DNA of 64,000 nucleotides from a virus, in the IMG/VR virus record IMGVR_UViG_3300025701_000007, positions 1 to 64,000 of that record; one strand, given 5' to 3'. This document shows positions 55,512 to 63,884 of this stretch, piece by piece. A model generated the notes under the pieces. The model saw only the letters and a list, made by a program, of their open reading frames with translations. It searched no databases and was not told the origin of the DNA. The stretch's first letter is position 1. Every line of letters begins with the position of its first letter. The translations under genes were made by a program, and so were the position numbers.

Positions 55512-56310
55512 CAAGATAGACACAACACACTGGATTGACCAAAAAGAGATTAGTCATTACCTACACGAAGTAAGAAAACATCAACCCCTAACTAGACTAG
55601 AGGAACACCTACTATTAAAAGAGATTAGAGCTGGTAAACCAGGATCTAAAGAAAAGTTAATATACTCCAACCTAAGGTTCGTAATAAGTATAGCCAAGAA
55701 ATATCAGAACAACGGTTTGAGTCTAAGCGACTTAATATCAGAAGGTAATTTAGGTTTATTAAAAGCGGCTGAGAGATTTAACTACGACCAGGATGAGGTT
55801 AGGTTCTTATCATACGCTGTATGGTGGGTCAAACAAACTATAATACAATCATTAAACGATAACTCTAGAGTAATAAGATTACCTATAAACGTTATAAATG
55901 ATGTTAGGAAAACGAATAGAGAAATGACTCTAAACTTGACTGAAGAGAAACAAGCTATGGGTAACCATAAATACTCGAACTTACCATCTGTCGATAATTT
56001 AGATAATAAATACGATGAGGATGGGTTAAGTATTTATGATAAAACAGAGGACGTAACCTCATTAAGACCAGACGATATATATGACAATGAACAAGCCAAT
56101 TTAAATCACGCATTAAATAAAGTTTTATTAGAACTTAGTGAGACCGAAAGAATGGTTATAAGTAGGTATTTTGGGTTAGATTGTGATGAGTCGACCCTAC
56201 AAGATATATCGGTTGATTTAAACATAACAAAAGAAAGAGTTAGACAGATAAAAGAGAAGGCTATAAAGAAGATAAGGTTCTATTCGAGTAGTATTTTCGA
56301 ATTATTGTAA
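55504..56310 (+). CDS. Phage sigma factor (RpoD/SigA-like), probable late sigma
   Basis: 268 residues with sigma-70 regions in order. Region 1.2/2: residues about 30-130, with LRFVISIAKKYQNNGLSLSD, LISEGNLGLLKAAERF and the FLSYAVWWVKQTIIQSL stretch that recognises the -10 region, then NSRVIRLPIN (region 3). Region 4: LSETERMVISRYFGL and the helix-turn-helix LQDISVDLNITKERVRQIKE. It is closer to a full primary sigma factor than to the minimal T4 gp55. It probably redirects host RNA polymerase to phage promoters. The candidate TATTTATA late motif elsewhere in the window is a plausible target, and one copy follows this gene directly. No anti-sigma is visible. Confidence 0.88.
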   Translation: MNNKIDTTHWIDQKEISHYLHEVRKHQPLTRLEEHLLLKEIRAGKPGSKEKLIYSNLRFVISIAKKYQNNGLSLSDLISEGNLGLLKAAERFNYDQDEVRFLSYAVWWVKQTIIQSLNDNSRVIRLPINVINDVRKTNREMTLNLTEEKQAMGNHKYSNLPSVDNLDNKYDEDGLSIYDKTEDVTSLRPDDIYDNEQANLNHALNKVLLELSETERMVISRYFGLDCDESTLQDISVDLNITKERVRQIKEKAIKKIRFYSSSIFELL

Positions 56311-56328
56311 TTTTAATTAAAAGTTAAA

Positions 56329-56340
56329 TATTTATAAGAT
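56329..56340 (+). promoter_or_regulatory. Candidate phage late promoter (TATTTATA type)
   Basis: TATTTATAAGAT ends directly before the ATG at 56341, giving only 12 bases from motif start to start codon. If used as elsewhere, transcription would begin near or after the ATG, so this copy is the weakest of the set or the real start is downstream. Confidence 0.35.
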
Positions 56341-56706
56341 ATGGAAAAGATAAAAAAATTTTTTAGTAAATACGGTTTAATGGCTTTCATAGGATTATTA
56401 TTTATAATGATGATAAGAGGTTGTAGTAAAAACGGTAAAATAAATAAATTAGAGAAAGAGAATACTACCTTAGTTCACACTATTAATGATTTAACTGAAA
56501 CTGTTGATAGTGTATCTAATTCTAGATTAACTGATGAACAGATTAAATTGATTGAGTTAAAGGGTAAATCGGAGGTATTGGATTTTGTTAACAACGAAAT
56601 TTCTAAATACGATAGAAATAAAAGTATGATGGAATTACAATTCGAAGTGATAGGTAGGAAAAAGAATATTGATTCTAAAATAAAAAGTATAGAAAAAAAT
56701 AGGTAA
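56341..56706 (+). CDS. Small membrane-anchored coiled-coil protein
   Basis: 121 residues. One N-terminal membrane segment (LMAFIGLLFIMMI, residues about 13-25) follows a basic start (MEKIKKFFSKY), so the rest is probably outside the inner membrane. The rest is a predicted coiled coil with Asn/Lys/Asp heptads (INKLEKENTTLVHTINDLTE). A Cys follows the membrane segment, but the preceding residues do not form a lipobox. A spanin- or anchor-like role is possible; it does not overlap the amidase-like gene at 59126. Function unknown. Confidence 0.6.
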   Translation: MEKIKKFFSKYGLMAFIGLLFIMMIRGCSKNGKINKLEKENTTLVHTINDLTETVDSVSNSRLTDEQIKLIELKGKSEVLDFVNNEISKYDRNKSMMELQFEVIGRKKNIDSKIKSIEKNR

Positions 56707-56707
56707 A

Positions 56708-58219
56708 ATGTTAAAATTTGAGCACACTAATAGTATTAATGAGGCTTTGACGCTATCAAAAGTCGTTAAAGATCAATTCAACTCTAATAGAGTCGTGATA
56801 GTATCCGACTTAAACGATTCGAACAAAGCCACGTCCGAAGTAATATCTGTAAAGGATATATTAAAAAAACATGGTTTCATGTGGGATGGTAAGAATAAAC
56901 AATGGTGGCTTAATGATAAATTTAAACCGATTGAACAAGTTATAGATATAGCTAAAAAAGCTGTAGCTGAAGCTAATGATAAATTAAACCAATCTAACGA
57001 GGTTAATGAAATTATATCTAAATTAGAGGATATAAAAGAGTTCATTAAGACTGCACCAGTAGCGGAAGTATCTGACGTTACTAAAGACGATCTTACTGAA
57101 AAGTTACAAGGATTCATAACCGAATTAGCTGAAGAAGTTGACAGTGTTAGGTTGACATCGAAAGTAAAAGATTACTTTGACTTTTTAAGTAAATTCCCTA
57201 ATTATTCGTTTACCAATCAGATACTAATCTACATACAAAATGAAAACGCCACTAAAGTGAACTCCAAAACTGGTTGGTCCAAGTTAGGTTTAAAACCTAA
57301 AGAAGGGGCTAACCAAATATTGATATGGAGACCAACACTTAAACCACCAACAAAAGGTGTGAAAGAAGCTAGGAAAAAAGATTTCATGACTAAGTTAAAA
57401 GGTCCTTTCAATGACGAAAAGAAAGAGCAATTAGCTAAACTATTGAAACAACCAGTGGCATCTATGCCGTTTGTTTTATACCCAGTTTATGATACAACGG
57501 ACGTTGTAAAAGAAGATGGGTCTGAATACTCAGAACCAGAAAAAGTAGATTTAGAATGGCAAGACAGTACTGAAAATGAGGTTGCTGATAAGATATTTGA
57601 AGCTATGGTTAAGGTTTACGATGATTACGGTATTGACTTTGCTATAGAAGACTCTAAGAATGGAGAAGGAGGTTACTCAGCTGGTGGTAAAATAAGGATC
57701 TCAACCAGTACAACAGGTATAAGTAGAGCCTCTGTAGCTATACATGAATTTGCTCACGAGCTAATGCATCAAAGTTTCCTAAAAACTAAAGCCGAAAGTG
57801 GTAAAGATAATAATAAACTAGGTGATAAATCACAACATATATTAGATGCATATGTTGGTAGAGATATATCTGAGGTATTAGAGCTGCAAGCCGAGTCGGT
57901 TGCTTACGTGGTACTTAAGTCTTTTGATGTACCAGGTTTGAAGTACGCTGTAAATTACATAGCGCTATGGAAAGGTACTAAAGATAGTATAATAGGTAAT
58001 CTAGATGTGATAACTACCACAGCCAATCTTGTTATCAAATCTCTAAATAAACATATCGATAGTATGAACGAGATTGAATCAGAATCTGATTTACACGGTG
58101 ATACCGTGACGATGTCAAGTGTGGCTAAATTACTTAAAGCCCCTATAAATAAATCTATAGATGAGATATTTGGTGATATAAACGAAAATAAAAGTATATT
58201 CAAAAACATTATAAAGTGA
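56708..58219 (+). CDS. ArdC-like anti-restriction protein with zinc-metalloprotease domain
   Basis: 503 residues. After an N-terminal 90-residue segment (KKHGFMWDGKNKQWWL is its most typical part), residues about 138-230 resemble the ArdC N-terminal ssDNA-binding domain (FPNYSFTNQILIYIQN, TGWSKLGLKPKEGANQILIW). A zincin domain follows with H346-E347-F-A-H350 and downstream Glu396 (ELQAESVAY), the HExxH...E signature. ArdC proteins from plasmids protect incoming DNA from restriction; this suggests a phage counter-defence or DNA-protection role, possibly as an injected protein. It lies 1 base after the membrane protein gene and overlaps the next start. Confidence 0.75.
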   Translation: MLKFEHTNSINEALTLSKVVKDQFNSNRVVIVSDLNDSNKATSEVISVKDILKKHGFMWDGKNKQWWLNDKFKPIEQVIDIAKKAVAEANDKLNQSNEVNEIISKLEDIKEFIKTAPVAEVSDVTKDDLTEKLQGFITELAEEVDSVRLTSKVKDYFDFLSKFPNYSFTNQILIYIQNENATKVNSKTGWSKLGLKPKEGANQILIWRPTLKPPTKGVKEARKKDFMTKLKGPFNDEKKEQLAKLLKQPVASMPFVLYPVYDTTDVVKEDGSEYSEPEKVDLEWQDSTENEVADKIFEAMVKVYDDYGIDFAIEDSKNGEGGYSAGGKIRISTSTTGISRASVAIHEFAHELMHQSFLKTKAESGKDNNKLGDKSQHILDAYVGRDISEVLELQAESVAYVVLKSFDVPGLKYAVNYIALWKGTKDSIIGNLDVITTTANLVIKSLNKHIDSMNEIESESDLHGDTVTMSSVAKLLKAPINKSIDEIFGDINENKSIFKNIIK

Positions 58220-59136
58220 TGGGTGAAAAAGTGAGTAAGAATTTTATAATAGGTACATTCGTTACCCTATATATAATGGTATCGATTATATCAACTATAC
58301 ACGTAGTAGACTTCTTTCAATTATCCAACCCAAAGTGGTTAGCGATAACATTAGCAATAGCCTTTGAGATAGGTGCGGCCGCTTCTTTAGCATCAATAAT
58401 AGCACTAAAGAAAATGAACAAAAGTATAGTATGGGCATTATTCTTCATACTAACTGCTATGCAAGCCATGGGTAATACCTACTACGCATATAAGAATCTA
58501 GAAGATTTTCAGATGTGGTCAGAACTATTTGGTTTGGTTGATTACGAACCTATTTTCCAAAAAAGAGTTATGTCGATAGTTAGTGGTGCTATATTACCAT
58601 TAGTAGCGTTAGGTTTTATTAAATCGTTAGTTGATTATATAAGACCAGAGTCTGAAGCGACTGAATCCGACGTAAAAGAAGAGGTTGCTGAGGAAGTTAC
58701 AAACCAAGAACCTACTAAAGAAGACGATTATTTTGAACCATGGGACAGATATCACAATGAAACAATGGGTCGAGAAGAACCTATAGATGAGTTTTACGAA
58801 CCAATCAACACTGTAGAGTCCAACGAGGAAGATGATTATTGGGATGAAGATCATGCATTAGATATGGTTATGAATGATATGGTATCTGAATTAGACGACC
58901 AAAATCTATCAGATATTATGGACGAAACAATTGACCAAACACATGATTTGGATTGGGTTTATGATTATAATGAAATAGACGAAGAATCTAAAGAAATTGG
59001 GTTTGAATCTGAAGTAGAGGAAGTTGAACCCGAAGTAGAAGAAACTGAACCTGAAGTAGAGGAAGTTGAAACTAAGAAAAAAAATTATAATAAAATTGAT
59101 GATACTATAATGGTCTTTAAAAAAGATGAAAATTAA
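58219..59136 (+). CDS. Four-TM membrane protein with long acidic tail
   Basis: 305 residues from ATG 58219, which overlaps the preceding stop (TGATG). Four hydrophobic segments at residues about 8-30, 40-62, 68-88 and 118-138. The C-terminal 160 residues are a highly acidic, Trp/Asp/Glu-rich tail with a repeated EVEEVEPEVEETEPEVEE segment (about 59019-59070) and a basic end (KKKNYNKIDDTIMVFKKDEN). It does not look like a typical holin because of the long tail, but a holin or envelope-remodelling role cannot be excluded, as the next gene is an amidase-like protein. It overlaps that gene by 11 bases. Function unknown. Confidence 0.65.
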   Translation: MGEKVSKNFIIGTFVTLYIMVSIISTIHVVDFFQLSNPKWLAITLAIAFEIGAAASLASIIALKKMNKSIVWALFFILTAMQAMGNTYYAYKNLEDFQMWSELFGLVDYEPIFQKRVMSIVSGAILPLVALGFIKSLVDYIRPESEATESDVKEEVAEEVTNQEPTKEDDYFEPWDRYHNETMGREEPIDEFYEPINTVESNEEDDYWDEDHALDMVMNDMVSELDDQNLSDIMDETIDQTHDLDWVYDYNEIDEESKEIGFESEVEEVEPEVEETEPEVEEVETKKKNYNKIDDTIMVFKKDEN

Positions 59137-59737
59137 TAACGAACATTATTTTGACGATAAAGATCATGTAACTAAAACTAAAGCGAAGAAAAAACAAATA
59201 GTTTTAACAAATACTGACTGTACTTTCAACGAGTACTTAACTAAGATAAAAACACGTTACAATGGTAAATACACCAGGGTACCGTGTTTTTCTATTTCTA
59301 AAGAAGGTGATGTATACCAACACTACCCAGTAAACTCTTATAACGAACTGATGTCTGAATACGGTATGGAAAAAAACGTTATAGTTGTAGCCATAGAAAA
59401 TCATGGGTGGTTGAAGAAAGATATGTTAACTGGCGAGTTAGTTAATTGGAAGGGTTCACACTACGAGGGTGATTTAGTTGAAAAACCATGGAGAGGTAAA
59501 AAGATATGGTCTACATATAATGATATACAATACACTAAACTTGCAGAATTAATAGACTATTTATGTTTAAAGCACGGTATTGAAAAAGACTTCGTGGGTA
59601 CAAATACTATAATAGATAAACCTAATTACCATAGAGGTATACTTAATAGGAGTAATTATAGTAAGAATTATTACGATTTATCCCCCGCATTCAATTTTAA
59701 AAAACTAAGCGAATTAATAAATGAAAATTATGGATAG
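59126..59737 (+). CDS. Amidase_2/PGRP-like protein, catalytic ligands apparently missing
   Basis: 203 residues. It follows the N-acetylmuramoyl-L-alanine amidase pattern: first strand QIVLTNTD, YTRVPCFSISKEGDVYQHYP, VIVVAIENHGWL, and a last segment HRGILNRSNYSKNYYDLSPA. In active zinc amidases the first strand reads IVIHHT and the last has a His (GIxxHs). Here these positions are T28-N29 and R175. The fold call is fairly strong but zinc binding looks lost. It may bind rather than cut peptidoglycan, or use a different site. It follows the four-TM protein with an 11-base overlap, so a lysis-related pair is possible. Its end overlaps the next gene. Confidence 0.68.
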   Translation: MKINNEHYFDDKDHVTKTKAKKKQIVLTNTDCTFNEYLTKIKTRYNGKYTRVPCFSISKEGDVYQHYPVNSYNELMSEYGMEKNVIVVAIENHGWLKKDMLTGELVNWKGSHYEGDLVEKPWRGKKIWSTYNDIQYTKLAELIDYLCLKHGIEKDFVGTNTIIDKPNYHRGILNRSNYSKNYYDLSPAFNFKKLSELINENYG

Positions 59738-60242
59738 GAGTTTTAATCACGACAAAAATTACGATGATATAAAATCGTTAATAGGTAAAATTAGAAGTGT
59801 CACTTTAAACGAAGAAGAGGAGATTGTAAAAACGACCCCAGAAGAGGTTGGTGACAAGTCTGGTGAGAAAATAAAATTTGATTCGATTAACACAATAGGT
59901 TATTTAAGTAAATCAGATGACGTTAATCTAGATATGAATGCTTTAGAAGAATCTGTAGGTGAATTTATTAAATCTAGTGGTTTACTATTATCATACGTAA
60001 ATATAAGAGTTGAAATGGGTAGAATCATATTAACATCAGATGTTATAAAAAACCCTTCACTTGAAATGGTTAAAGAAATAATCATAGATACCAACGAAGA
60101 AGATGTTACTATAGAATTAATATCAGGACCATTGACTTTAAGCGGGGATTTACTAAACTTATTAAAGTTAGTTACTAGAACTTATGACGACCCTCAAATA
60201 GGTAGATCTAATTTGATAAAGGTTAGTCAATCAATTGATTAA
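59721..60242 (+). CDS. Hypothetical protein
   Basis: 173 residues from ATG 59721 (ATG 59730 is also possible). Acidic, with an α/β pattern (MNALEESVGEFIKSSGLLLS, YVNIRVEMGRIILTSDVIKN) and no motif recognised. It overlaps the amidase-like gene by 17 bases. A candidate late promoter lies 30 bases after its stop, so it ends the segment. Confidence 0.55.
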   Translation: MKIMDRSFNHDKNYDDIKSLIGKIRSVTLNEEEEIVKTTPEEVGDKSGEKIKFDSINTIGYLSKSDDVNLDMNALEESVGEFIKSSGLLLSYVNIRVEMGRIILTSDVIKNPSLEMVKEIIIDTNEEDVTIELISGPLTLSGDLLNLLKLVTRTYDDPQIGRSNLIKVSQSID

Positions 60243-60271
60243 GTTAAAAGTGATATTTAAAAAAAACTAAC

Positions 60272-60287
60272 TATTTATATTAATAAA
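60272..60287 (+). promoter_or_regulatory. Candidate phage late promoter (TATTTATA type)
   Basis: TATTTATATTAATAAA, 24 bases before the ATG at 60296. Same core as the copies at 14504 and 24381, with a similar distance to the start codon. Confidence 0.45.
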
Positions 60288-60295
60288 CACTAACA

Positions 60296-60646
60296 ATGAA
60301 AGTAAAAATAACAGATTCCGAATTAGAAAAATATCTTAAAGAATCATTAATGGAGTTTGAAGGTAAACCATTAGTTAATGAATCTTTAACGGCTACCGAT
60401 AAAAGTGATGTTAAATCTATGATTAAGAAGGAGATAAAAGACTTCCTTGAAATAAATCGTAGCTCTCAATTCGAAACCAGAGTAAAAAACATTGTTAAAG
60501 ATACTTTTAAAGATACGATTAAGTCTGATAGAGACTTAGAGAATAAAATGGTTGAAGTAAGCAGAAATGTTTTAGTTCAACTATACAAGCAATTATGGAC
60601 CAGAAGAGCTTTCTGGGCAAATGATTTGAAAAACGCAGCTAACTAA
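60296..60646 (+). CDS. Small virion-like protein
   Basis: 116 residues, almost entirely helical, with a conserved-looking end (VLVQLYKQLWTRRAFWANDL). The repeated K/E heptads (IKKEIKDFLEINRSSQFETR) suggest a coiled coil. It is the first of a two-gene segment behind a candidate late promoter and its stop overlaps the start of the next gene. Small helical proteins with a final LWxRRxFWxN-type segment occur in large T4-like phages, but I cannot place this one firmly. Function unknown. Confidence 0.6.
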   Translation: MKVKITDSELEKYLKESLMEFEGKPLVNESLTATDKSDVKSMIKKEIKDFLEINRSSQFETRVKNIVKDTFKDTIKSDRDLENKMVEVSRNVLVQLYKQLWTRRAFWANDLKNAAN

Positions 60647-63096
60647 TGAAAAAAGAAGATTTATTGAATAAAATTAAAGAGACTATTAAACTTAATGAAT
60701 CTGTTTCAGTTGCATCAACATTAGGGGTACCAGGTAGTCCTACATACGGTGGGTTCATAGGACCTTTAAGTATGATAAACAAAAAGAAATTAAATAGTAG
60801 ATTATTTTACACTTGGGCCGACAAGAATGTTAAAAATTCTGACGGTGTGGGTACTGTAGTTGAACCACCACAAGGTTACGTTAGTGAACACATATACAAT
60901 GCTGAAGGTGGTATGGTTACCGAAGGTGATTTAATTGAATGGTTTGGTGGTGATTTAAAACAAGGTACTGCCTTTAATGGTGGTAAGATTGTTAGTATCG
61001 AACCAAAATGTATGGCATTCCCATATTGCTCACAAGGTGCCACGGATAAACCAATAAAACTTATAGGTGAAACCAAAGAAGATATGTGTGATAGTTGCTA
61101 TGATTATTGTAAACACATAGGTGATCAAAGCGACAATACACCAGAGCATATAGCTAAATTAATTAGAGAAAATTATTTAGGTGAAGCAAAAGAATTAGGT
61201 TTAGATGAAGAATCTAAAGAAAATGTAAAAGAATTAGATGAGTCGATAGAACTCAAAGACACTTTAATAGAAGAGTCAAAAGATATCAATAATAATATAT
61301 TAGAAAATACCGATAAAATGGAGAATGTAAAATTAACGGCTGAAATGGCATCTAAATGCATGGAAAGCATAATGGAAAATAAAGAGTTGGCCGAATGTAT
61401 GTATGAAACTCTTATAAAAGAAGGGTTCTTACCAGAAACCATAGAAGAAGGTGAAACTTACGAAAGTGAGTGTAAAAACATGATGGAGGATTCTGATATA
61501 TGTTTAGAGATGGTTAAATCTTGTATGACTAGTGTTGACGAGAGTGAGTGTACTAATGAGATGCAGGGTTATATAACAGAATACTGTAAGGGTACATCTG
61601 AAGGACCTATTGAAGATAACGCTAAAGCTGTTATTAATGAAAAGGGTGAAGATAGATATACATTCTTTGGTAACTTAGAGCAAATGAGAAGACAATCTGA
61701 TATATTATTAGCTCTTGACGAATCAAAAATACAAGAGTTATTAGATAACGGGCATGATTGGGCTCAAGACCACATCGCTACATCTAAAGAGAGTATGGAC
61801 CAGGTATTTGATTTCATCATGAATGAAATGGAAACTCCAGAGACTACTGAACCAGAAATGGATAAAATGGATCTTGAAGAATTATCACCATCGGATATAG
61901 TAAACTCTATGAGAGAGGAAAATGAGGAAGTTAGTGTTAAATCAGATTCGCAGCAATATGAAACTGAATTGAGACAATTTAACCAATTTATGAACACTGT
62001 TGAGGGTAACCTTAATACGGTTGGTAAAATTTTATCACCAGACACTATTAAAGATATGTTCAACAACTACTTTAGAGGTTTTGAGTCTAGCAAAGAAGCT
62101 AACGCTGATGAGTTTATAGACTTCATACAAAAAGGTGGTGAAGAGAATCACTTAGAGTATTATGATAGAATTTTCTCTAAGGGACCTAACCAAAGTATCT
62201 TAATGTTATTAACTTCTCCAGCAAAAAGAGGTTTCTTAGATAAGAGTGGTTTAGATAGAGAAGATAAATTATTAGATGCATTAGACTCATTAGATAGCCT
62301 AGAATCTAGAATCTCAAAGAAGCGAAATTTCATATCCGATTACATGGATAGAAAAGATAGTAAAGAGATGGATAAATCTGATACTGATACTGATTTTTCT
62401 GATGAAAAAGAACCTTCTATGAAAGATCTAAAGAATATCGAAAAAATGGGTAACCTAGATATCGATAGCGATGAAGACTTTCTATCAGAAGCTGAGTTAG
62501 CGAAGTTTACACCTATAAAAGGTAAATTCGTTGATTCTGAAAATGATACTAATTCTAAAAAAGAAAATACTGAAGGTATTGAAGACGCTGAAGATTCTCA
62601 AGAATCTACAGAAGAGAAAGTAGATGATTTAAAAAATCAGAAATTTTCACCTAACATGGAAACCGAATCTGAAAAAGAGGCTAAAGAATCATCTTTAGGT
62701 TATAAAAACGCTTTGAATTTAGATTACGATAACGAACCTAGTGAGGAATACAAAGATAGAGTTGAAATGGAGGTTAAAACTGGACACTCTTTAAAAAGAG
62801 ATGAAAAGACCTTAGGAGCCGAAGCTAACATAGATAATGAAAGTGAGGCTGGTGAAAAAATATGGGACGCATCTAAAGAAAACCAAGAGAACGCTGATAA
62901 AGATTACACTTCTAAACCTGTATCTGTAGAAGACGAGGAAGAAAAAGAGGGTAGTAATAAAATCAATGAGGAATTGGATAAGATGAAGAAAATGTTTTCT
63001 TACGACCAAAGCGTTATCGATGTAGAGAGAAAAACTAGATTAGTTAACGAAAACGATATATTCATTACTAATGTTAGTAAGAAGAAAATGTTATAA
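60646..63096 (+). CDS. Large acidic Cys-rich protein, possible internal or scaffold virion protein
   Basis: 816 residues. The first 110 are Gly/Pro-rich (STLGVPGSPTYGGFIGPLSM). Residues about 122-314 contain all 12 cysteines (for example KCMAFPYC, MCDSCYDYCKH, ECKNMMEDSDICLEM), the remainder none. The C-terminal 350 residues are strongly acidic, low-complexity Glu/Asp/Lys/Ser. Acidic disordered tails are common in prohead core and internal head proteins. The cysteine cluster could bind metal (Cys-x2-Cys...Cys-x3-His) or form disulphides. It is co-translated with the upstream helical protein and followed 24 bases later by a terminator. No enzyme motif seen. Confidence 0.6.
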   Translation: MKKEDLLNKIKETIKLNESVSVASTLGVPGSPTYGGFIGPLSMINKKKLNSRLFYTWADKNVKNSDGVGTVVEPPQGYVSEHIYNAEGGMVTEGDLIEWFGGDLKQGTAFNGGKIVSIEPKCMAFPYCSQGATDKPIKLIGETKEDMCDSCYDYCKHIGDQSDNTPEHIAKLIRENYLGEAKELGLDEESKENVKELDESIELKDTLIEESKDINNNILENTDKMENVKLTAEMASKCMESIMENKELAECMYETLIKEGFLPETIEEGETYESECKNMMEDSDICLEMVKSCMTSVDESECTNEMQGYITEYCKGTSEGPIEDNAKAVINEKGEDRYTFFGNLEQMRRQSDILLALDESKIQELLDNGHDWAQDHIATSKESMDQVFDFIMNEMETPETTEPEMDKMDLEELSPSDIVNSMREENEEVSVKSDSQQYETELRQFNQFMNTVEGNLNTVGKILSPDTIKDMFNNYFRGFESSKEANADEFIDFIQKGGEENHLEYYDRIFSKGPNQSILMLLTSPAKRGFLDKSGLDREDKLLDALDSLDSLESRISKKRNFISDYMDRKDSKEMDKSDTDTDFSDEKEPSMKDLKNIEKMGNLDIDSDEDFLSEAELAKFTPIKGKFVDSENDTNSKKENTEGIEDAEDSQESTEEKVDDLKNQKFSPNMETESEKEAKESSLGYKNALNLDYDNEPSEEYKDRVEMEVKTGHSLKRDEKTLGAEANIDNESEAGEKIWDASKENQENADKDYTSKPVSVEDEEEKEGSNKINEELDKMKKMFSYDQSVIDVERKTRLVNENDIFITNVSKKKML

Positions 63097-63120
63097 ATAA
63101 TAATTTAAATATAAACATTA

Positions 63121-63154
63121 AAATAAGGACTTCTTACTAAAGAGGTCCTTATTT
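63121..63154 (+). terminator. Terminator after the 60296-63096 unit
   Basis: AAATAAGGACTTCTT and AAGAGGTCCTTATTT pair over 15-16 bases around a 4-base loop. The run after it is TATTA rather than pure T, but the stem is strong. The 3' arm also contains TATTTAT, the late-motif core, 12 bases before the next ATG. Confidence 0.75.
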
Positions 63155-63161
63155 ATTATAT

Positions 63162-63635
63162 ATGAACAATAACAGGTTACATAAACTAATGGATTACTTC
63201 TCCAAAGAACTTAGCTCGGAACAAATAAGTTATTTAAACGCTATCAACAATATAACCTCCGATAGATCCGACCTGTTTAAAGAATTTGCAACTTCTCTAA
63301 CGTATATAATTACCGACACTTACTTAGGTGATGACACCATATTCGATGAAGAAACTAAGTTAGTCCACTTCAACTGGTGCTGGGATACCAACATAAAGAA
63401 TTTTAAGGAAGAAAATATTTGTATACAATCCAAGGGTGAGCATTACTATTATTTTTTAAATTATTTTGATGATGTATTTTATGACAACCCTAAAAAGAAT
63501 GGCGAATTAACTGAGAGATTAATATATTCCTGGGAAGAATCTATAAATATAGATAGACCAAAGACCAAATCTGATTACGATCTATTCTGTGAGATATTTA
63601 AGACTATAGACAAATATTTTTTGAAGAATCATTGA
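63162..63635 (+). CDS. Hypothetical protein
   Basis: 157 residues, soluble, aromatic-rich. It has an acidic Cys/Trp segment (LVHFNWCWDTNIKNF) and a Tyr-rich centre (GEHYYYFLNYFDDVFYDNP). No family recognised. It starts 8 bases after a terminator stem, so it heads a new unit. Confidence 0.55.
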   Translation: MNNNRLHKLMDYFSKELSSEQISYLNAINNITSDRSDLFKEFATSLTYIITDTYLGDDTIFDEETKLVHFNWCWDTNIKNFKEENICIQSKGEHYYYFLNYFDDVFYDNPKKNGELTERLIYSWEESINIDRPKTKSDYDLFCEIFKTIDKYFLKNH

Positions 63636-63653
63636 TAATACGAGATATTATCA
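63633..63653 (+). terminator. Weak hairpin over the stop of the preceding gene
   Basis: TGATAAT and ATTATCA pair over 7 bases around a 7-base loop that begins at the stop codon. AT-rich and followed by CTACTTTTAT. It may be a weak terminator or mRNA end signal. Confidence 0.3.
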
Positions 63654-63674
63654 CTACTTTTATAAAAAAAACAT

Positions 63675-63884
63675 ATGGAAGTAGTTATATCATTATTAAA
63701 TAAGTTAACCTTACTATTATTAATACTATCAGTATTAGTGGTAATTAGACATGTATTCCTTTTATTTAGGAATGTCATTAGTTCCGAACCAAAAAAGTAC
63801 ACTTTAACTAAATCAGAGTTAATCTATTTAGGTTTATCGATTTCCTACACAATAACATGTGTTATAAAAGGTATTATATTATGA
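63675..63884 (+). CDS. Small two-TM membrane protein
   Basis: 69 residues with two hydrophobic segments (LTLLLLILSVLVVI near residues 11-24, and IYLGLSISYTITCVI near 50-64) and a short basic loop. This is the size and topology of small phage holins or superinfection-exclusion proteins, but there is no specific motif and no adjacent lysin. Its stop overlaps the next start (ATGA). Confidence 0.5.
   Translation: MEVVISLLNKLTLLLLILSVLVVIRHVFLLFRNVISSEPKKYTLTKSELIYLGLSISYTITCVIKGIIL

Noticed and set aside
56341-56706. Lipoprotein signal on the small membrane protein
   Set aside because: The Cys follows MMIRG, which lacks the small residues of a lipobox; a plain membrane anchor fits better.
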